Shown: one piece after another, positions 24,835-33,483 of the stretch | How the letters are laid out: the number at the start of each line of letters is the position of its first letter | Position numbering within the stretch: the first letter of the stretch is position 1 | Source of the DNA: Candidatus Woesearchaeota archaeon | GTDB taxonomy: Archaea > Nanobdellota > Nanobdellia > Woesearchaeales > UBA9989 | Direction of reading: 5' to 3' | DNA length: 64,000 nt | Assembly (NCBI GenBank): GCA_013329045.1 | Contig: DUKZ01000038.1 | Coordinates: forward strand, 2,514-66,513 | Notes under the pieces: model-generated | Database searches by the model: none | What the model was told of the DNA's origin: nothing | Seen by the model: only the letters and a program-made list of their open reading frames with translations | Made by a program: the position numbers and the translations under genes

Positions 24835-25755
24835 ATGAAGCATTACCTGACCATAGAAGATGAAAAGGGACGCTCAGTTCTCTCTTCGAAGGTGATCAGA
24901 GGGGGAATAAAAGTATCTGCCACGGAGGAACAAATCCTCAGAGAACTCACTTTTTGCCCACAGTACCCTGCACAACTCGCAAAAAAGCTTGGCATTCCCG
25001 AGCAAAAAGTGTATTATCACATCAGCCGGCTCCAGAACCAGGGGATGCTTGAGGTAGTCGAGAAAAAAGAGATTAGGGGCACGACCGCCCGCCTTTTATC
25101 CCCGACGGCAGAGAGTTTCACTTTGGCTTTAAAGGAGAAAGGGAACCCTGAAGCCCTCCTGAGAGAGGAAAAAACGGACAAACTCTCACTTTTCCTTGCC
25201 TCTCTCGTCGATAAAGGGGTTTTTATGGGAAACATTGTTGTTGGGAACCCTGATCCTCACGGGCCCTTCAAAGCAAGAGCAAGGGATGGGCATTATGCCA
25301 TTGATTTAGCCCTTTTTTTGGGGAAAAGGGCAACTAGTAAGGATACCGTTAGTCTCCTTGACACCCAGGTCAACTTGAACTCTCACTTTTCCTCATTGCT
25401 TATCGTCGGTGGGCCTGTCACGAACCAGCTCGTCGAGGAATTCAACCCCTCCTTGCCAGTCAAATTCTCCCAGGACAAGCCATGGGGGCTCATTAGTGAG
25501 AGAACTCACCAGCACTATACCGACGATGCAGTAGGGCTGATCGCACGCGTGCCAAACCCTCACTTTCCCGATAAGATAGTAATTATCCTTGCTGGAATCA
25601 GGTATTCTGGGACGAGAGCGGCCATACTCGGGGTGATCAAATATGCGGATGTTGCCCTGTCTCGGTTTACCGGGCAAAAACGGTTTGCCAGCGTCGTCCA
25701 GGGGGTGGATATGAATGGGGATGGGGAAATTGATACAATAGATTTGCTGGAGTAA
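24835..25755 (+). CDS. Winged-helix regulator with an S-layer-type C-terminal domain
   Basis: A 306-residue protein. Residues about 25-85 form an ArsR-like winged helix (EEQILRELTFCPQYPAQLAKKLGIPEQKVYYHISRLQNQGM). The C-terminal domain (about 130-290) has LLIVGGPVTNQLVEEFN, GLISERTHQHYTDDAVGLIARVPNP and IIILAGIRYSGTRAAILG-type segments, seen in archaeal S-layer-associated domains; here without a signal peptide. The tail DMNGDGEIDTIDLLE is a dockerin/EF-hand-like calcium motif. It probably links a cytosolic sensing fold to DNA control of surface genes, which is inference. Leaderless promoter. Confidence 0.75.
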   Translation: MKHYLTIEDEKGRSVLSSKVIRGGIKVSATEEQILRELTFCPQYPAQLAKKLGIPEQKVYYHISRLQNQGMLEVVEKKEIRGTTARLLSPTAESFTLALKEKGNPEALLREEKTDKLSLFLASLVDKGVFMGNIVVGNPDPHGPFKARARDGHYAIDLALFLGKRATSKDTVSLLDTQVNLNSHFSSLLIVGGPVTNQLVEEFNPSLPVKFSQDKPWGLISERTHQHYTDDAVGLIARVPNPHFPDKIVIILAGIRYSGTRAAILGVIKYADVALSRFTGQKRFASVVQGVDMNGDGEIDTIDLLE

Positions 25756-25819
25756 AAAAAGTGAGAGCTCACCGGTTTCATAATGTTTAAATATCCTTCA
25801 ATGAAAAAAAAGGCAGGGG

Positions 25820-26668
25820 ATGGGAATAATACATTTTTTTAAAAAAGAGAAAAAAGAACAGCATGAGACAGCTCTTGCTCACATCCACACTTCACTCTCC
25901 CATGCATTCTCAAAAGTCCGCCAGGAGATGCACTTGCTGTTTGCCTGGATCCATTACTTCAACCACCGCCATGACCAGCATGAGTCCAATCACGCACTTT
26001 CAGTCCAACGGTTTTCAGAGCATCGATCCCTCATCCAGGAGATGGATGCCAAGATCAGGGAGGTGGAAAAGGAACTCGCTTCCCTTCGGGAGGATCATGA
26101 TACTCTTCGACGAGAAAATACTTTGCTTACTGAAAAGAGCAGTACGGATCCGAACCTGAACCGGGCAAGTACGGACCCGGGTACGAACCTGAGTACGAAT
26201 CCGAACCTGGTACGAATCCGAACTAGCTTTATCGACGACAAAAGAGGTTCTGAAAAGGTGAAGTACGAACCTGAACCGGGCAAGTACGGACCCGGGTACG
26301 AACCTGAGTCCGAACTCCAGTACGAACCTGAACCAGAGACTTATCGACGAGAAAAGCCAATTGAAGCAGAGGAGGATGAATCCGAACCTGAACTGCCCAG
26401 GAAAAAGAGCAAAGTGGGAAGAATGCTAGAAGAAAAGATCCTCCAGAAGGTTCGCACGAATAAGAAAGAGTACATCCTCCAGCAGATGCTCAAGATGATA
26501 GAAGAAGGCTCTTATACCACAAAGGAACTTGAATTGGAATTGGTCCAAAAGAAGGGGTATTGCGGCAGGACCGCTTTCTATTCGTATCTGAAGGAACTTC
26601 GCGACAAGGGCCATATCCAACGCTCAGATAGCCTAGGAGATGGACTTATTCTTCGCCATGCGCGGTAG
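25820..26668 (+). CDS. Coiled-coil protein with a nucleotide repeat read in two frames and a C-terminal winged helix
   Basis: A 282-residue protein. The N-terminal half (about 1-110) is helical with His-rich and coiled-coil segments (IQEMDAKIREVEKELASLREDHDTLRREN). The middle (about 110-180) is low-complexity: first STDPNLNRASTDPGTNLS, then KYEPEPGKYGPGYEPE. Both come from the same 44-base DNA repeat read in different frames. The C-terminal part (about 205-282) looks like a winged helix (EEGSYTTKELELELVQKKGYCGRTAFYSYLKELRDKGHI). Possibly a DNA-binding or regulatory protein; the family is not recognised. TATA TGTTTAAATA lies about 30 bases upstream. Confidence 0.65.
   Translation: MGIIHFFKKEKKEQHETALAHIHTSLSHAFSKVRQEMHLLFAWIHYFNHRHDQHESNHALSVQRFSEHRSLIQEMDAKIREVEKELASLREDHDTLRRENTLLTEKSSTDPNLNRASTDPGTNLSTNPNLVRIRTSFIDDKRGSEKVKYEPEPGKYGPGYEPESELQYEPEPETYRREKPIEAEEDESEPELPRKKSKVGRMLEEKILQKVRTNKKEYILQQMLKMIEEGSYTTKELELELVQKKGYCGRTAFYSYLKELRDKGHIQRSDSLGDGLILRHAR
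26103..26360 (+). repeat. Direct repeats inside the coiled-coil gene
   Basis: A 44-base sequence is perfectly repeated at 26151-26194 and 26266-26309 (offset 115, not a multiple of three). Around it a looser unit starting TCGACGA recurs at about 26107, 26232 and 26345. The array therefore has two full units and a partial third. Confidence 0.85.
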
Positions 26669-26909
26669 AGAAGCTGGGGCTTTTTAGCAATTGAGCAGAC
26701 TTTCTTAGAATTTTACGATGAAAAGTGAGAGATGAAATGGTAAAAAGTGCTGAAATGATTGAATTTTGACCTTCTAGACTATATCCTAGGTGTTATTGAG
26801 AGTAAAGGAAAGGAAGATGGGGGGGTTTTCTGGTGCCTAAAAACAAAGGTGAGATTGGCGCATTTGTTGAAAAAGGAAGCCTTAAAAAGGTCATTATTAA
26901 CAAGAGGGT
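26669..26909. other. Intergenic region without a recognisable gene
   Basis: 241 bases between the coiled-coil gene and the dihydrolipoamide dehydrogenase. Short open frames exist but none has a good ribosome binding site or recognisable sequence. A short AGAGGGT lies just before the lpd ATG. Confidence 0.4.
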
Positions 26910-28322
26910 ATGCAATCGACAGACATCCTTGTCATTGGAGCAGGATTTGGTGGGTATGTTGCGGCGCTTCGCCTAGCCCAGGCGGGGAAAAAGGTGATCA
27001 TCGTCGAGAAAGATCCCTTTCTTGGAGGGGTATGCCTCCATAAAGGCTGCATCCCGACAAAATCTCTTGTGACCATCTCTGAGCTATATCATGCGATCAG
27101 CCACTCGGAGCATATGGGCATCCATGGGGAGGGGGCTCTTAATGAAGAAGGCATTCGCGCATGGAAAGACAAACTTATCGATAAATTGAGCAAAGGAATA
27201 TCATTCCTCTGCACTCATCAGAACGTGACTATCATGCAGGGGAAAGGGCGATTTACCAGCCCAACTACTGCAGTCGTTGCCCTTTCTTCTGGAGAGGATG
27301 AGATTAGCTTCCAGCAGGCAATCATCGCCACTGGCTCTCTTCCCCGGGAGATTCCTGGCTTTTCTTTTGAACATGACAAGATCTGGAGCTCGGATGATGC
27401 TGTCAATTTGCCCTGCATCCCCGGCCACCTGACAATTATCGGGGGAGGGTATATTGGAATAGAACTGGGAATCTCGTTTCGAAAACTTGGCAGTCAGGTG
27501 CATGTTTTGGAAGCTGGGAATCGATTATTGCCACTCGTGGAAGAGGATTTGACCTTGCCAGTCATCGATTCATTGAATTCTTTGGGAGTTGCATCTACCG
27601 TTTCAGCAAAGGCTACTTCATGGAAGGAAGAAAACGGGAAAGTGATAGTGGCTGTGGAAGGCCCTGAAGGGGCATTTACGATAACGACTGATAGAGTCCT
27701 TGTGGTCGTTGGCAGGGTGCCTGCCACAAAAGATCTTGGACTCGAACTTGCCCTGGTGAATGTTGATGACCATGGTTTTATTGCCGTGAATGATCGGTTC
27801 TCTACATCCCAGCCGCACATTTTTGCCGTCGGGGATGTTATTGGGGGGCAGATGCTTGCCCATAAGGCACGAATGGAAGGAAGAACTGTTGCGGAAGTGA
27901 TCATTGATGATCTCACTCCAGCATCATTACTGCCTATCCCCTGGGTGATTTACAGCGACCCGGAGATTGCATCTGTTGGCATTTCTGCTGAAAAAGCAAG
28001 GGGAAAAGGAATCGAAATAGAAGTGAGCACGTTTTCGTTTTCAGTCCTTGGCCGGGCATTGACCCTCGACCAGCCAAAAGGATTTCTCAAGCTGGTGAGT
28101 GAGAAGCATACAGGAAAAGTGATTGGGGTGCACTGCGTTGGGGCCAATGCGTCTGAGATCATCGGAGAAGCCACACTCGCTGTGCGGCTTGGGGCATCAG
28201 TTACTGACCTTGCGGATACTATCCATGCCCATCCCACGATGGCAGAAGCATTGCTCGAGGCGAGCGAAGAGCCAGCTGGAAAACCGGTGCATTCTCTTGG
28301 AAAGAAAGAGCAGCAGATTTGA
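26910..28322 (+). CDS. lpdA: Dihydrolipoamide dehydrogenase
   Basis: A 470-residue FAD/NAD flavoprotein of the disulfide oxidoreductase family. The FAD site is ILVIGAGFGGYVAALRLAQAG (about 6-26); the redox-active pair is GGVCLHKGCIPTKSL (Cys about 43 and 48); the NAD site is LTIIGGGYIGIELG; the second FAD motif is IFAVGDV; and the C-terminal base motif is HAHPTMAEALLEA with the catalytic His. It reoxidises lipoyl groups of a 2-oxoacid dehydrogenase or glycine cleavage system. No partner E1/E2 or lipoyl protein gene is in the window, so its complex is unknown. Confidence 0.94.
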   Translation: MQSTDILVIGAGFGGYVAALRLAQAGKKVIIVEKDPFLGGVCLHKGCIPTKSLVTISELYHAISHSEHMGIHGEGALNEEGIRAWKDKLIDKLSKGISFLCTHQNVTIMQGKGRFTSPTTAVVALSSGEDEISFQQAIIATGSLPREIPGFSFEHDKIWSSDDAVNLPCIPGHLTIIGGGYIGIELGISFRKLGSQVHVLEAGNRLLPLVEEDLTLPVIDSLNSLGVASTVSAKATSWKEENGKVIVAVEGPEGAFTITTDRVLVVVGRVPATKDLGLELALVNVDDHGFIAVNDRFSTSQPHIFAVGDVIGGQMLAHKARMEGRTVAEVIIDDLTPASLLPIPWVIYSDPEIASVGISAEKARGKGIEIEVSTFSFSVLGRALTLDQPKGFLKLVSEKHTGKVIGVHCVGANASEIIGEATLAVRLGASVTDLADTIHAHPTMAEALLEASEEPAGKPVHSLGKKEQQI

Positions 28323-28359
28323 TTAGACTTAATAATTGATGATGCTTGAGTGATTACTT

Positions 28360-30384
28360 TTACTTCTTCTTCGTCAAATCCTGATGGAGCTTGAGGAGAT
28401 CCTTGTACATCTGGTTCTTCTTCTCGCCTGCGGGCATGTCCTTATACATCTTATGGAGCTTTTCATAGAGTGCTGTTGCCACGGCCATGTCCTTTTTCTC
28501 GTGTGCTTGTTTTGCCTTTGCTAAGAGTTCGCTTGCCTCATCTCCTTCCACCTTCTTTTGTGTGGTTGGATCATCAAGGGCCAAGACCATATCATCGTCT
28601 TCGGATACCTTGGCTGTTGTCCTCTTAAACGACAAATGTTTGAGCTTGTCTTTTAGCGGGATGAGGCGCTTGAATGAGTGCAGGAGCACGTTCTTCCTTG
28701 CCATCTTATAGACAACCAAAATAAGAATGATCATGATCAGCGAGTACAGGATCAATGTTTTTATCTCAACTCCAGTCCCCTGAAGGCCGGTTGTAAAGAG
28801 AAGTATCTTCTTCAATAATGCCTCTGAGACGACAAAGGGATTTAAGTTTGCCAGCGTGACAAATGATTCTGGCATGTTCTCTAAGGGCAGGATCAGGCCG
28901 GAGAGCAAGAGCATCACTGATGATATGGACACGCCAGCGATGGTGACTGTCTCTTCTGAATGGAATATGAATCCAATGAGGATCCCAAAGAGAGTAAAAA
29001 AGGTGACGATCAGGAGCATTCCCAGCATCAGCGGCCAGAACGCATGGAATATTTCAGTCTTAAAAAATAATGAAGCGATGGCAAGGATAATGAAGACCTG
29101 CACCATAACAATGATGAGGTTTGTGAAATAAACCGCCAAGAACTGGATGGAGTCAGGGGTTGGAGTGATCAAATTCCTGAAATAGGAGTCAGATGATTTT
29201 TCCATCACAACGATTGTTGAGCTTAAGATGACACTGATAAACATAACAATGAGAACAATCAAGCTTGGGAAGATATAGTTGAGGTGGGTCTTTTCAGGAA
29301 CGATAGGCTTGATTGTTGTTGAAATAGGATTGACAATCTGAGCAGCGGATGTTACCTGGATAGAATTAATGTTTTGGTTGATCTTGTTGAGGGAGTTTTG
29401 GAGGGCCAGAATATGTGCGAGAGAAGAATCGACAATATTATTCACTTCACCAATCCTTGCCACAAGAACAGTCCTGTCCTTGTCTGCTTTCTCGAGCCGT
29501 GCCTGGATGAGGCCGATATTTGTCTGAACCCGCTCAAAGATACTGTCCACCGAGTCGGTCCTCTCTGCATTATACTGCCCATTAATGGCATCCTTGATCT
29601 GGTTGAGATCGATAATGACGTCAGTTACGACACTGCTGAGCGTTGGGGAATTTTCGTCATCACTAATGAGCATTGTTCCCGCTTTTTCATCAACAAAGTC
29701 CAGGATTGAGAGAGCACGATCAATAGCCTTTGTCCCCTGATCCTTCAGGAAATCGGTCTTTTGCTTCAACGCATCAAAATCAAGATCCTCGCCCTCAAAT
29801 TTCAAGTCCATTGCAACCAGGTCCTTACTTATCTGCTCTAGGTTTGACTTGATATTCGTGTTCTCAGTCGTTAAGTCGATGAGCAGATTCTTCCTGTTGT
29901 GGAGCTCTGCCTGCGTCTCCTGAAGCTTTGACAAGAGAACTGACGTTAAATTAAAACTGACATCGGTTGTTGTCCTCGAGACCCTCTCTGTTATCACATC
30001 CAGGATGGTGTAGACCAGATTGATCTTTGAATAATCCACATAGAACATTATCTCATTTGTCCGCTCATTTGACACTTGCATATCGGGAGGAAAGATGATA
30101 CAGACATGAGTCCTGCCCTGCTTGATCTCGCTGAGACAATAATCCTCAGAAGACATCTTTGTTGTCTTCATCTCATTGACATTCAGATTATTGATGAACT
30201 CCTCTGTGAGGGGGGAGTATTTGTCAGAATAGACACCGATGTTGATATTGTATAATGAGGAATTATCAAATGCGAGGCCGACGAGGAGGATAATTAAGAG
30301 AGGGCCGAAAATGACAATCAACGAGGAAGTCTTGCTCCTCATAATGATCTTCAGGTTCTTCTTTACTAATGTTGTAATCTTCAT
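28360..30384 (-). CDS. ABC-2-type exporter permease with long coiled-coil loop
   Basis: A 674-residue permease. An N-terminal helix (about 21-40) is followed by a large extracytoplasmic region (about 45-365) containing heptad-like coiled coil (TQAELHNRKNLLIDLTTENTNIKSNLEQISKDL), then five to six helices (about 370-575). The cytosolic tail ends in a helical segment (ASELLAKAKQAHEKKDMAVATALYEKLHKMYKDMP) of a kind I associate with DPANN proteins. This is the ABC-2/YhgE-like plan, with an ATPase gene overlapping by four bases upstream. Substrate unknown; drug, lipid or polysaccharide export are options. Confidence 0.85.
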   Translation of the reverse strand: MKITTLVKKNLKIIMRSKTSSLIVIFGPLLIILLVGLAFDNSSLYNINIGVYSDKYSPLTEEFINNLNVNEMKTTKMSSEDYCLSEIKQGRTHVCIIFPPDMQVSNERTNEIMFYVDYSKINLVYTILDVITERVSRTTTDVSFNLTSVLLSKLQETQAELHNRKNLLIDLTTENTNIKSNLEQISKDLVAMDLKFEGEDLDFDALKQKTDFLKDQGTKAIDRALSILDFVDEKAGTMLISDDENSPTLSSVVTDVIIDLNQIKDAINGQYNAERTDSVDSIFERVQTNIGLIQARLEKADKDRTVLVARIGEVNNIVDSSLAHILALQNSLNKINQNINSIQVTSAAQIVNPISTTIKPIVPEKTHLNYIFPSLIVLIVMFISVILSSTIVVMEKSSDSYFRNLITPTPDSIQFLAVYFTNLIIVMVQVFIILAIASLFFKTEIFHAFWPLMLGMLLIVTFFTLFGILIGFIFHSEETVTIAGVSISSVMLLLSGLILPLENMPESFVTLANLNPFVVSEALLKKILLFTTGLQGTGVEIKTLILYSLIMIILILVVYKMARKNVLLHSFKRLIPLKDKLKHLSFKRTTAKVSEDDDMVLALDDPTTQKKVEGDEASELLAKAKQAHEKKDMAVATALYEKLHKMYKDMPAGEKKNQMYKDLLKLHQDLTKKK

Positions 30385-31340
30385 TTTTCCAGTTTCTCGA
30401 ATATCTCCCGCAGATAGGGCTTGTGGACCTCTAATACGAGCATGGTCTCTTTTGAGCTCCTAAGGGTGCCGAGCAATTTTACCACGGTCTTCTTCATATC
30501 TTTTGTTTTGAAAATTATCTGAGGGCCTTCTTCTCTCACATCATAGATGCCAAGCGCTTTTGTCCCCAGCTTCTTCATGAGCGATTTATAGTCGCCCGGC
30601 ACTGTCTGGAGATGGACTTCTTCTACGGTGGAAAACCTCTTGCTGAGGTCCGATGGAGCGCCGATATAGGAGAGATCACCTGCATGCATCGTGCCAATCC
30701 TTGTTGCCACCAGCTCGATCTCATCGAGGAAATGGGATGCGATAATGATCGTTGTCCCTGACTTATTTATCCGCTGAATGAGATCCCACATCTGCTTTCG
30801 GAGGATAGGGTCCAGATCAGCTGTCGGCTCGTCAAGAATGAGGACTTTTGGATTATGGACAAGAGAACAGGCAATATCCAAACGTTTTTGCATGCCGCCG
30901 GAAAGGTTCTGGCCAAGCGCTTTTGCATCCTGGTCCAGGCCCACCAACTTGAGGAGATTGGCGATATTCTTTTCCTTTGTCTCTGGCTTTAGGTTATACA
31001 GCGTTGCAAAATAATCCATGTTCTCCTGGACGGTGAGCTTCATGTAAAAGGAGGGCTTTTGAGCAGAAAAACCAAAAGCGCGCATGACATCATTCCTATT
31101 CTTGAAGATAGAGAAGAGAGCAGGCTGGCCTTTGGTGTTTGGAAGCTGGATGAGAACGTCGCCTTCATCTGGCTCATAAAAGCCAATTAACGTGTTTAGG
31201 AGGGTTGTCTTACCAGAACCAGACGAGCCGATGATGCCGAACACATCGCCTCTAAAGATGTCTAGATTGATACCTTTGAGAACTTTCTTTTCCCCGAAGG
31301 ACTTTGTCACCCCTTTTAAAGTCAAGAGCGGTTCGCTCAT
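30381..31340 (-). CDS. ABC transporter ATP-binding protein
   Basis: A 319-residue ABC ATPase. Walker A is GSSGSGKTT (about 39-47), the Q-loop is in FGFSAQKPSFYM, the signature is LSGGMQKRLDIA and Walker B is LILDEPTADLDP, followed by the switch His in IIIASHFLDEIE. A C-terminal extension of about 90 residues follows. It pairs with the overlapping ABC-2 permease (ATGA junction). The start is MSEPLLTLKG, about 25 bases after TATA ATTTATAAAC (31361-31370), so leaderless; the longer open frame to 31484 runs through a repeat element and is rejected. Confidence 0.93.
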   Translation of the reverse strand: MSEPLLTLKGVTKSFGEKKVLKGINLDIFRGDVFGIIGSSGSGKTTLLNTLIGFYEPDEGDVLIQLPNTKGQPALFSIFKNRNDVMRAFGFSAQKPSFYMKLTVQENMDYFATLYNLKPETKEKNIANLLKLVGLDQDAKALGQNLSGGMQKRLDIACSLVHNPKVLILDEPTADLDPILRKQMWDLIQRINKSGTTIIIASHFLDEIELVATRIGTMHAGDLSYIGAPSDLSKRFSTVEEVHLQTVPGDYKSLMKKLGTKALGIYDVREEGPQIIFKTKDMKKTVVKLLGTLRSSKETMLVLEVHKPYLREIFEKLEK

Positions 31341-31360
31341 GAGATTGCCGTGGAAAAAGG

Positions 31361-31370
31361 TGTTTATAAA
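31361..31370 (-). promoter_or_regulatory. TATA box of the ABC exporter operon
   Basis: Minus-strand ATTTATAAAC centred about 25 bases before the ATG at 31340. It lies directly beside the cruciform element at 31409-31497. Confidence 0.6.
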
Positions 31371-31408
31371 TGTTTTGATGGACAGCGAAAGGAAATGATC
31401 CCTCATTT

Positions 31409-31497
31409 GGGAAAAGCAGGAACAATGGCAAGAAACCGATTTACTTCGTAAATCTGCCCTCAGAGACCTCGGGCTTTCTGCCATTGCTGTTTTTCCC
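31409..31497. repeat. Cruciform element (structured-repeat family, copy 3)
   Basis: The arms GGGAAAA...CAATGGCA (31409-31430) and TGCCATTGCTG...TTTTCCC (31479-31497) pair with a bulge. Inside are the perfect hairpin GATTTAC-ttc-GTAAATC and a second arm GCCC-N10-GGGC; AGAAA/TTTCT forms the middle stem. It stands between divergent promoters. Confidence 0.75.
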
Positions 31498-31612
31498 TTG
31501 ATAGGAAAGACGTGTTTGGCTCATTTTTCCTTACTGTTTAGTAACAATTTTTAGAAAGATTTTTATACCCCTCCAAACTCTTTCTCCCCATCATACTCAG
31601 GAGATGATAGGT

Positions 31613-32314
31613 ATGTCAGATCCCATCATGCATCTTCGAGGTGTTGTTGAACCTTACCAGTTTGGAAAATTAGATCTTCTTGATCGGATGGAAGAAATTG
31701 ATGTACGAGTTTCTCCTGACATGGTCGAGATTGGCAATTGGTATGATTACCGGCCAGAAAATGTGCATGGAGACTGCGGCGAGTTGATGGCAAAGGCGTA
31801 TCGGAAAATTAGGGAGACGTTTCCTCATCTTGCCATTGAAGCCTGCTGGGGGTATGATACTCAACTGTTTACTCAGTTTGTTGGACGGCATGCATTTCTT
31901 GTTGTTCGAGAGAACCAGGAGGGACCTGGGATTCTCGTCGATCCTGCCCTTAAGAGAATTGAACCCTTCGATGAGAGTGGATATCTGATTGAAGAGATAG
32001 AGAGTCCCTTTTTTGTTGAAGGAAAACTTGCATCCGAGCGTGCCCCTTTGTTCCTCAATGGAGAAGAAGTATCCCTTCTCGGAATTGATGAGAGAACAGG
32101 ATTGATCTGTTATATAGGAATGAATTGTGGCAATGGAACAGATGATATGCTGAGCCTTACCACCCTCAAACACTTCCCGCCTGAATACAGTGAATTTTTT
32201 CCACCAGAAAAAAGAACATTTCCTATTTCTCCTTGCCCAGAAGAAATCCTCAAGCAGGTACCCTATTTTGCCTTAGCGCATCAGTTAGAAATAATAGCTG
32301 CGGCGCACAGGTGA
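31613..32314 (+). CDS. Putative Cys-His-Asp enzyme (transglutaminase/papain-like fold)
   Basis: A 233-residue cytosolic protein. Three segments have the order and spacing of a papain/transglutaminase-type triad: VHGDCGELMAKAY (Cys), VGRHAFLVV (His) and GILVDPALK (Asp), within residues about 55-120. This is seen in transglutaminase-like, NlpC-like and arylamine N-acetyltransferase folds. The C-terminal half is not recognised. The start is the ATG nine bases after GGAG; the ATG at 31604 is too close. Leader TATA TTTTTATAC at about 31558-31566. Substrate unknown. Confidence 0.65.
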   Translation: MSDPIMHLRGVVEPYQFGKLDLLDRMEEIDVRVSPDMVEIGNWYDYRPENVHGDCGELMAKAYRKIRETFPHLAIEACWGYDTQLFTQFVGRHAFLVVRENQEGPGILVDPALKRIEPFDESGYLIEEIESPFFVEGKLASERAPLFLNGEEVSLLGIDERTGLICYIGMNCGNGTDDMLSLTTLKHFPPEYSEFFPPEKRTFPISPCPEEILKQVPYFALAHQLEIIAAAHR

Positions 32315-32941
32315 TTAAGATGTTTTTCTCCCATACCACCATCTAGCAACACTGATGAGGAGGAGCGTGATCAATGCACCGATGATAAACCAGACCCAGG
32401 CATCTGGAGAGACTAGCGTTGATGCAGGAGGGATTTGGGTTGAAGAAAGTGACCTTGCTGCTGCCGGGGCTGCTTCCATCATTGCCAGATCTTGAGCCGG
32501 CTGGGCAAGAGACTTTGCCATCGGCGCACCCACTGCGGTGATGGACCTTGATCCTAGCACCTTTAGGAGAATACCCCCAAGAGCAATGCCAAAGACTGAA
32601 GGGAGGAGCTTTGCGATCTTCTTCATCATCGTCTCCGGAGGGTTTTCCGGCGCAATGATGATGCACTTGTTTGCCAGCTTATAGTGGGGGACTTCCCGGC
32701 CTTTTTCTGAATAATGGAATTCCTCTACGACAACGAGCTTTACTGCCATGAGGTGGCCGATGTTGTACGTGACTGTCGAGAGTGGAATCTGGAGCTGTTG
32801 TGCAATCTCTGTTGCTGTCTTTTCTCCCTGGGTGAGGAGATTAAGGATCTTTCTGGTCGTCTCGTTTGCCAGGACCTTTGCCAAATCTTTTGTCTTTTCC
32901 TCATTCAGGTTGACGAGGACGAAGGATTCCTGCTTTGCCAT
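32315..32941 (-). CDS. ArsR-like winged-helix protein with C-terminal membrane anchor
   Basis: A 208-residue protein. The winged helix (about 15-85) reads LAKVLANETTRKILNLLTQGEKTATEIAQQLQIPLSTVTYNIGHLM. Next come a hydrophobic segment (about 113-127), an Ala/Pro-rich linker and a C-terminal membrane helix (about 181-198), so the DNA-binding part sits at the inner membrane face. Membrane-tethered regulators of this type are common in archaea. It abuts the gene at 31613 tail to tail with no gap and shares a short promoter region with MBF1. Target genes are unknown. Confidence 0.8.
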   Translation of the reverse strand: MAKQESFVLVNLNEEKTKDLAKVLANETTRKILNLLTQGEKTATEIAQQLQIPLSTVTYNIGHLMAVKLVVVEEFHYSEKGREVPHYKLANKCIIIAPENPPETMMKKIAKLLPSVFGIALGGILLKVLGSRSITAVGAPMAKSLAQPAQDLAMMEAAPAAARSLSSTQIPPASTLVSPDAWVWFIIGALITLLLISVARWWYGRKTS

Positions 32942-33014
32942 TCGGATGATGAGAGTATTGTTCTTTATAAAGGTAAAGGAAATGTTTAAAAGAATTTGAA
33001 GTTATTCTAATGAT
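32942..33014. promoter_or_regulatory. Divergent leaderless promoters (membrane ArsR-like gene and MBF1)
   Basis: In 73 bases, minus-strand CTTTATAAAG (about 32962-32972) lies about 25 bases before the ATG at 32941, and plus-strand ATGTTTAAAAG (about 32980-32990) about 30 bases before the ATG at 33015. The two core promoters overlap, so one factor could control both genes. Confidence 0.6.
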
Positions 33015-33482
33015 ATGGCAAGCTGTGAGATGTGCGGAGAGAACGACGCGGAGTTTTTGGTACAAATTGAAGGGGCCCAGATGAATGTGTGCGGGAAATG
33101 CAAAGCGTATGGCACCGTCATGAAAAGAGCTGGCCCCACCTTCACCAGACCAGCTGCGCCTATCTCTTCTCGACCATCACCGATGCCCCCACAAAAAGAA
33201 CGGCTACTTATCATCAAGGAGGACTTCGCTGAAAAGATACGGTCTGCCAGGGAGAAGATGAACGTGACACAAAAAGATTTTGCACAGCAGCTCAATGAGA
33301 AAGAATCAGTGGTGCATGGCCTTGAGACAGGAAAGCATGAACCAAATATTTCTTTGGCAAGGAAACTGGAGAAAATGCTGCGCATCTCACTTGTTGAAGA
33401 AACTGAAGTCGAAGCGACACATATGCAGGCTACAACTGATGAAGTGACAATTGGGGACTTTGTGAAGATAAAGAAACGCTAA
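33015..33482 (+). CDS. Multiprotein bridging factor 1 (aMBF1)
   Basis: A 155-residue aMBF1. The N-terminal zinc ribbon has CEMCGEND and VCGKCKAYG (two CxxC pairs, about 4-29), then a Pro-rich linker and a Cro/C1-type helix-turn-helix (about 72-130, KIRSAREKMNVTQKDFAQQLNEKESVVHGLETGKHEP). The family binds TBP in eukaryotes and associates with ribosomes in archaea, so a transcription/translation coordination role is likely. Confidence 0.93.
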   Translation: MASCEMCGENDAEFLVQIEGAQMNVCGKCKAYGTVMKRAGPTFTRPAAPISSRPSPMPPQKERLLIIKEDFAEKIRSAREKMNVTQKDFAQQLNEKESVVHGLETGKHEPNISLARKLEKMLRISLVEETEVEATHMQATTDEVTIGDFVKIKKR

Positions 33483-33483
33483 C

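Noticed and set aside
26759-27043. 94-residue ORF before lpdA
   Set aside because: It runs in another frame into the FAD-binding start of lpdA and has no recognisable sequence.
31341-31484. N-terminal extension of the ABC ATPase
   Set aside because: The extension covers the TATA box and part of a cruciform element, and MSEPLLTLKG is the normal family start.
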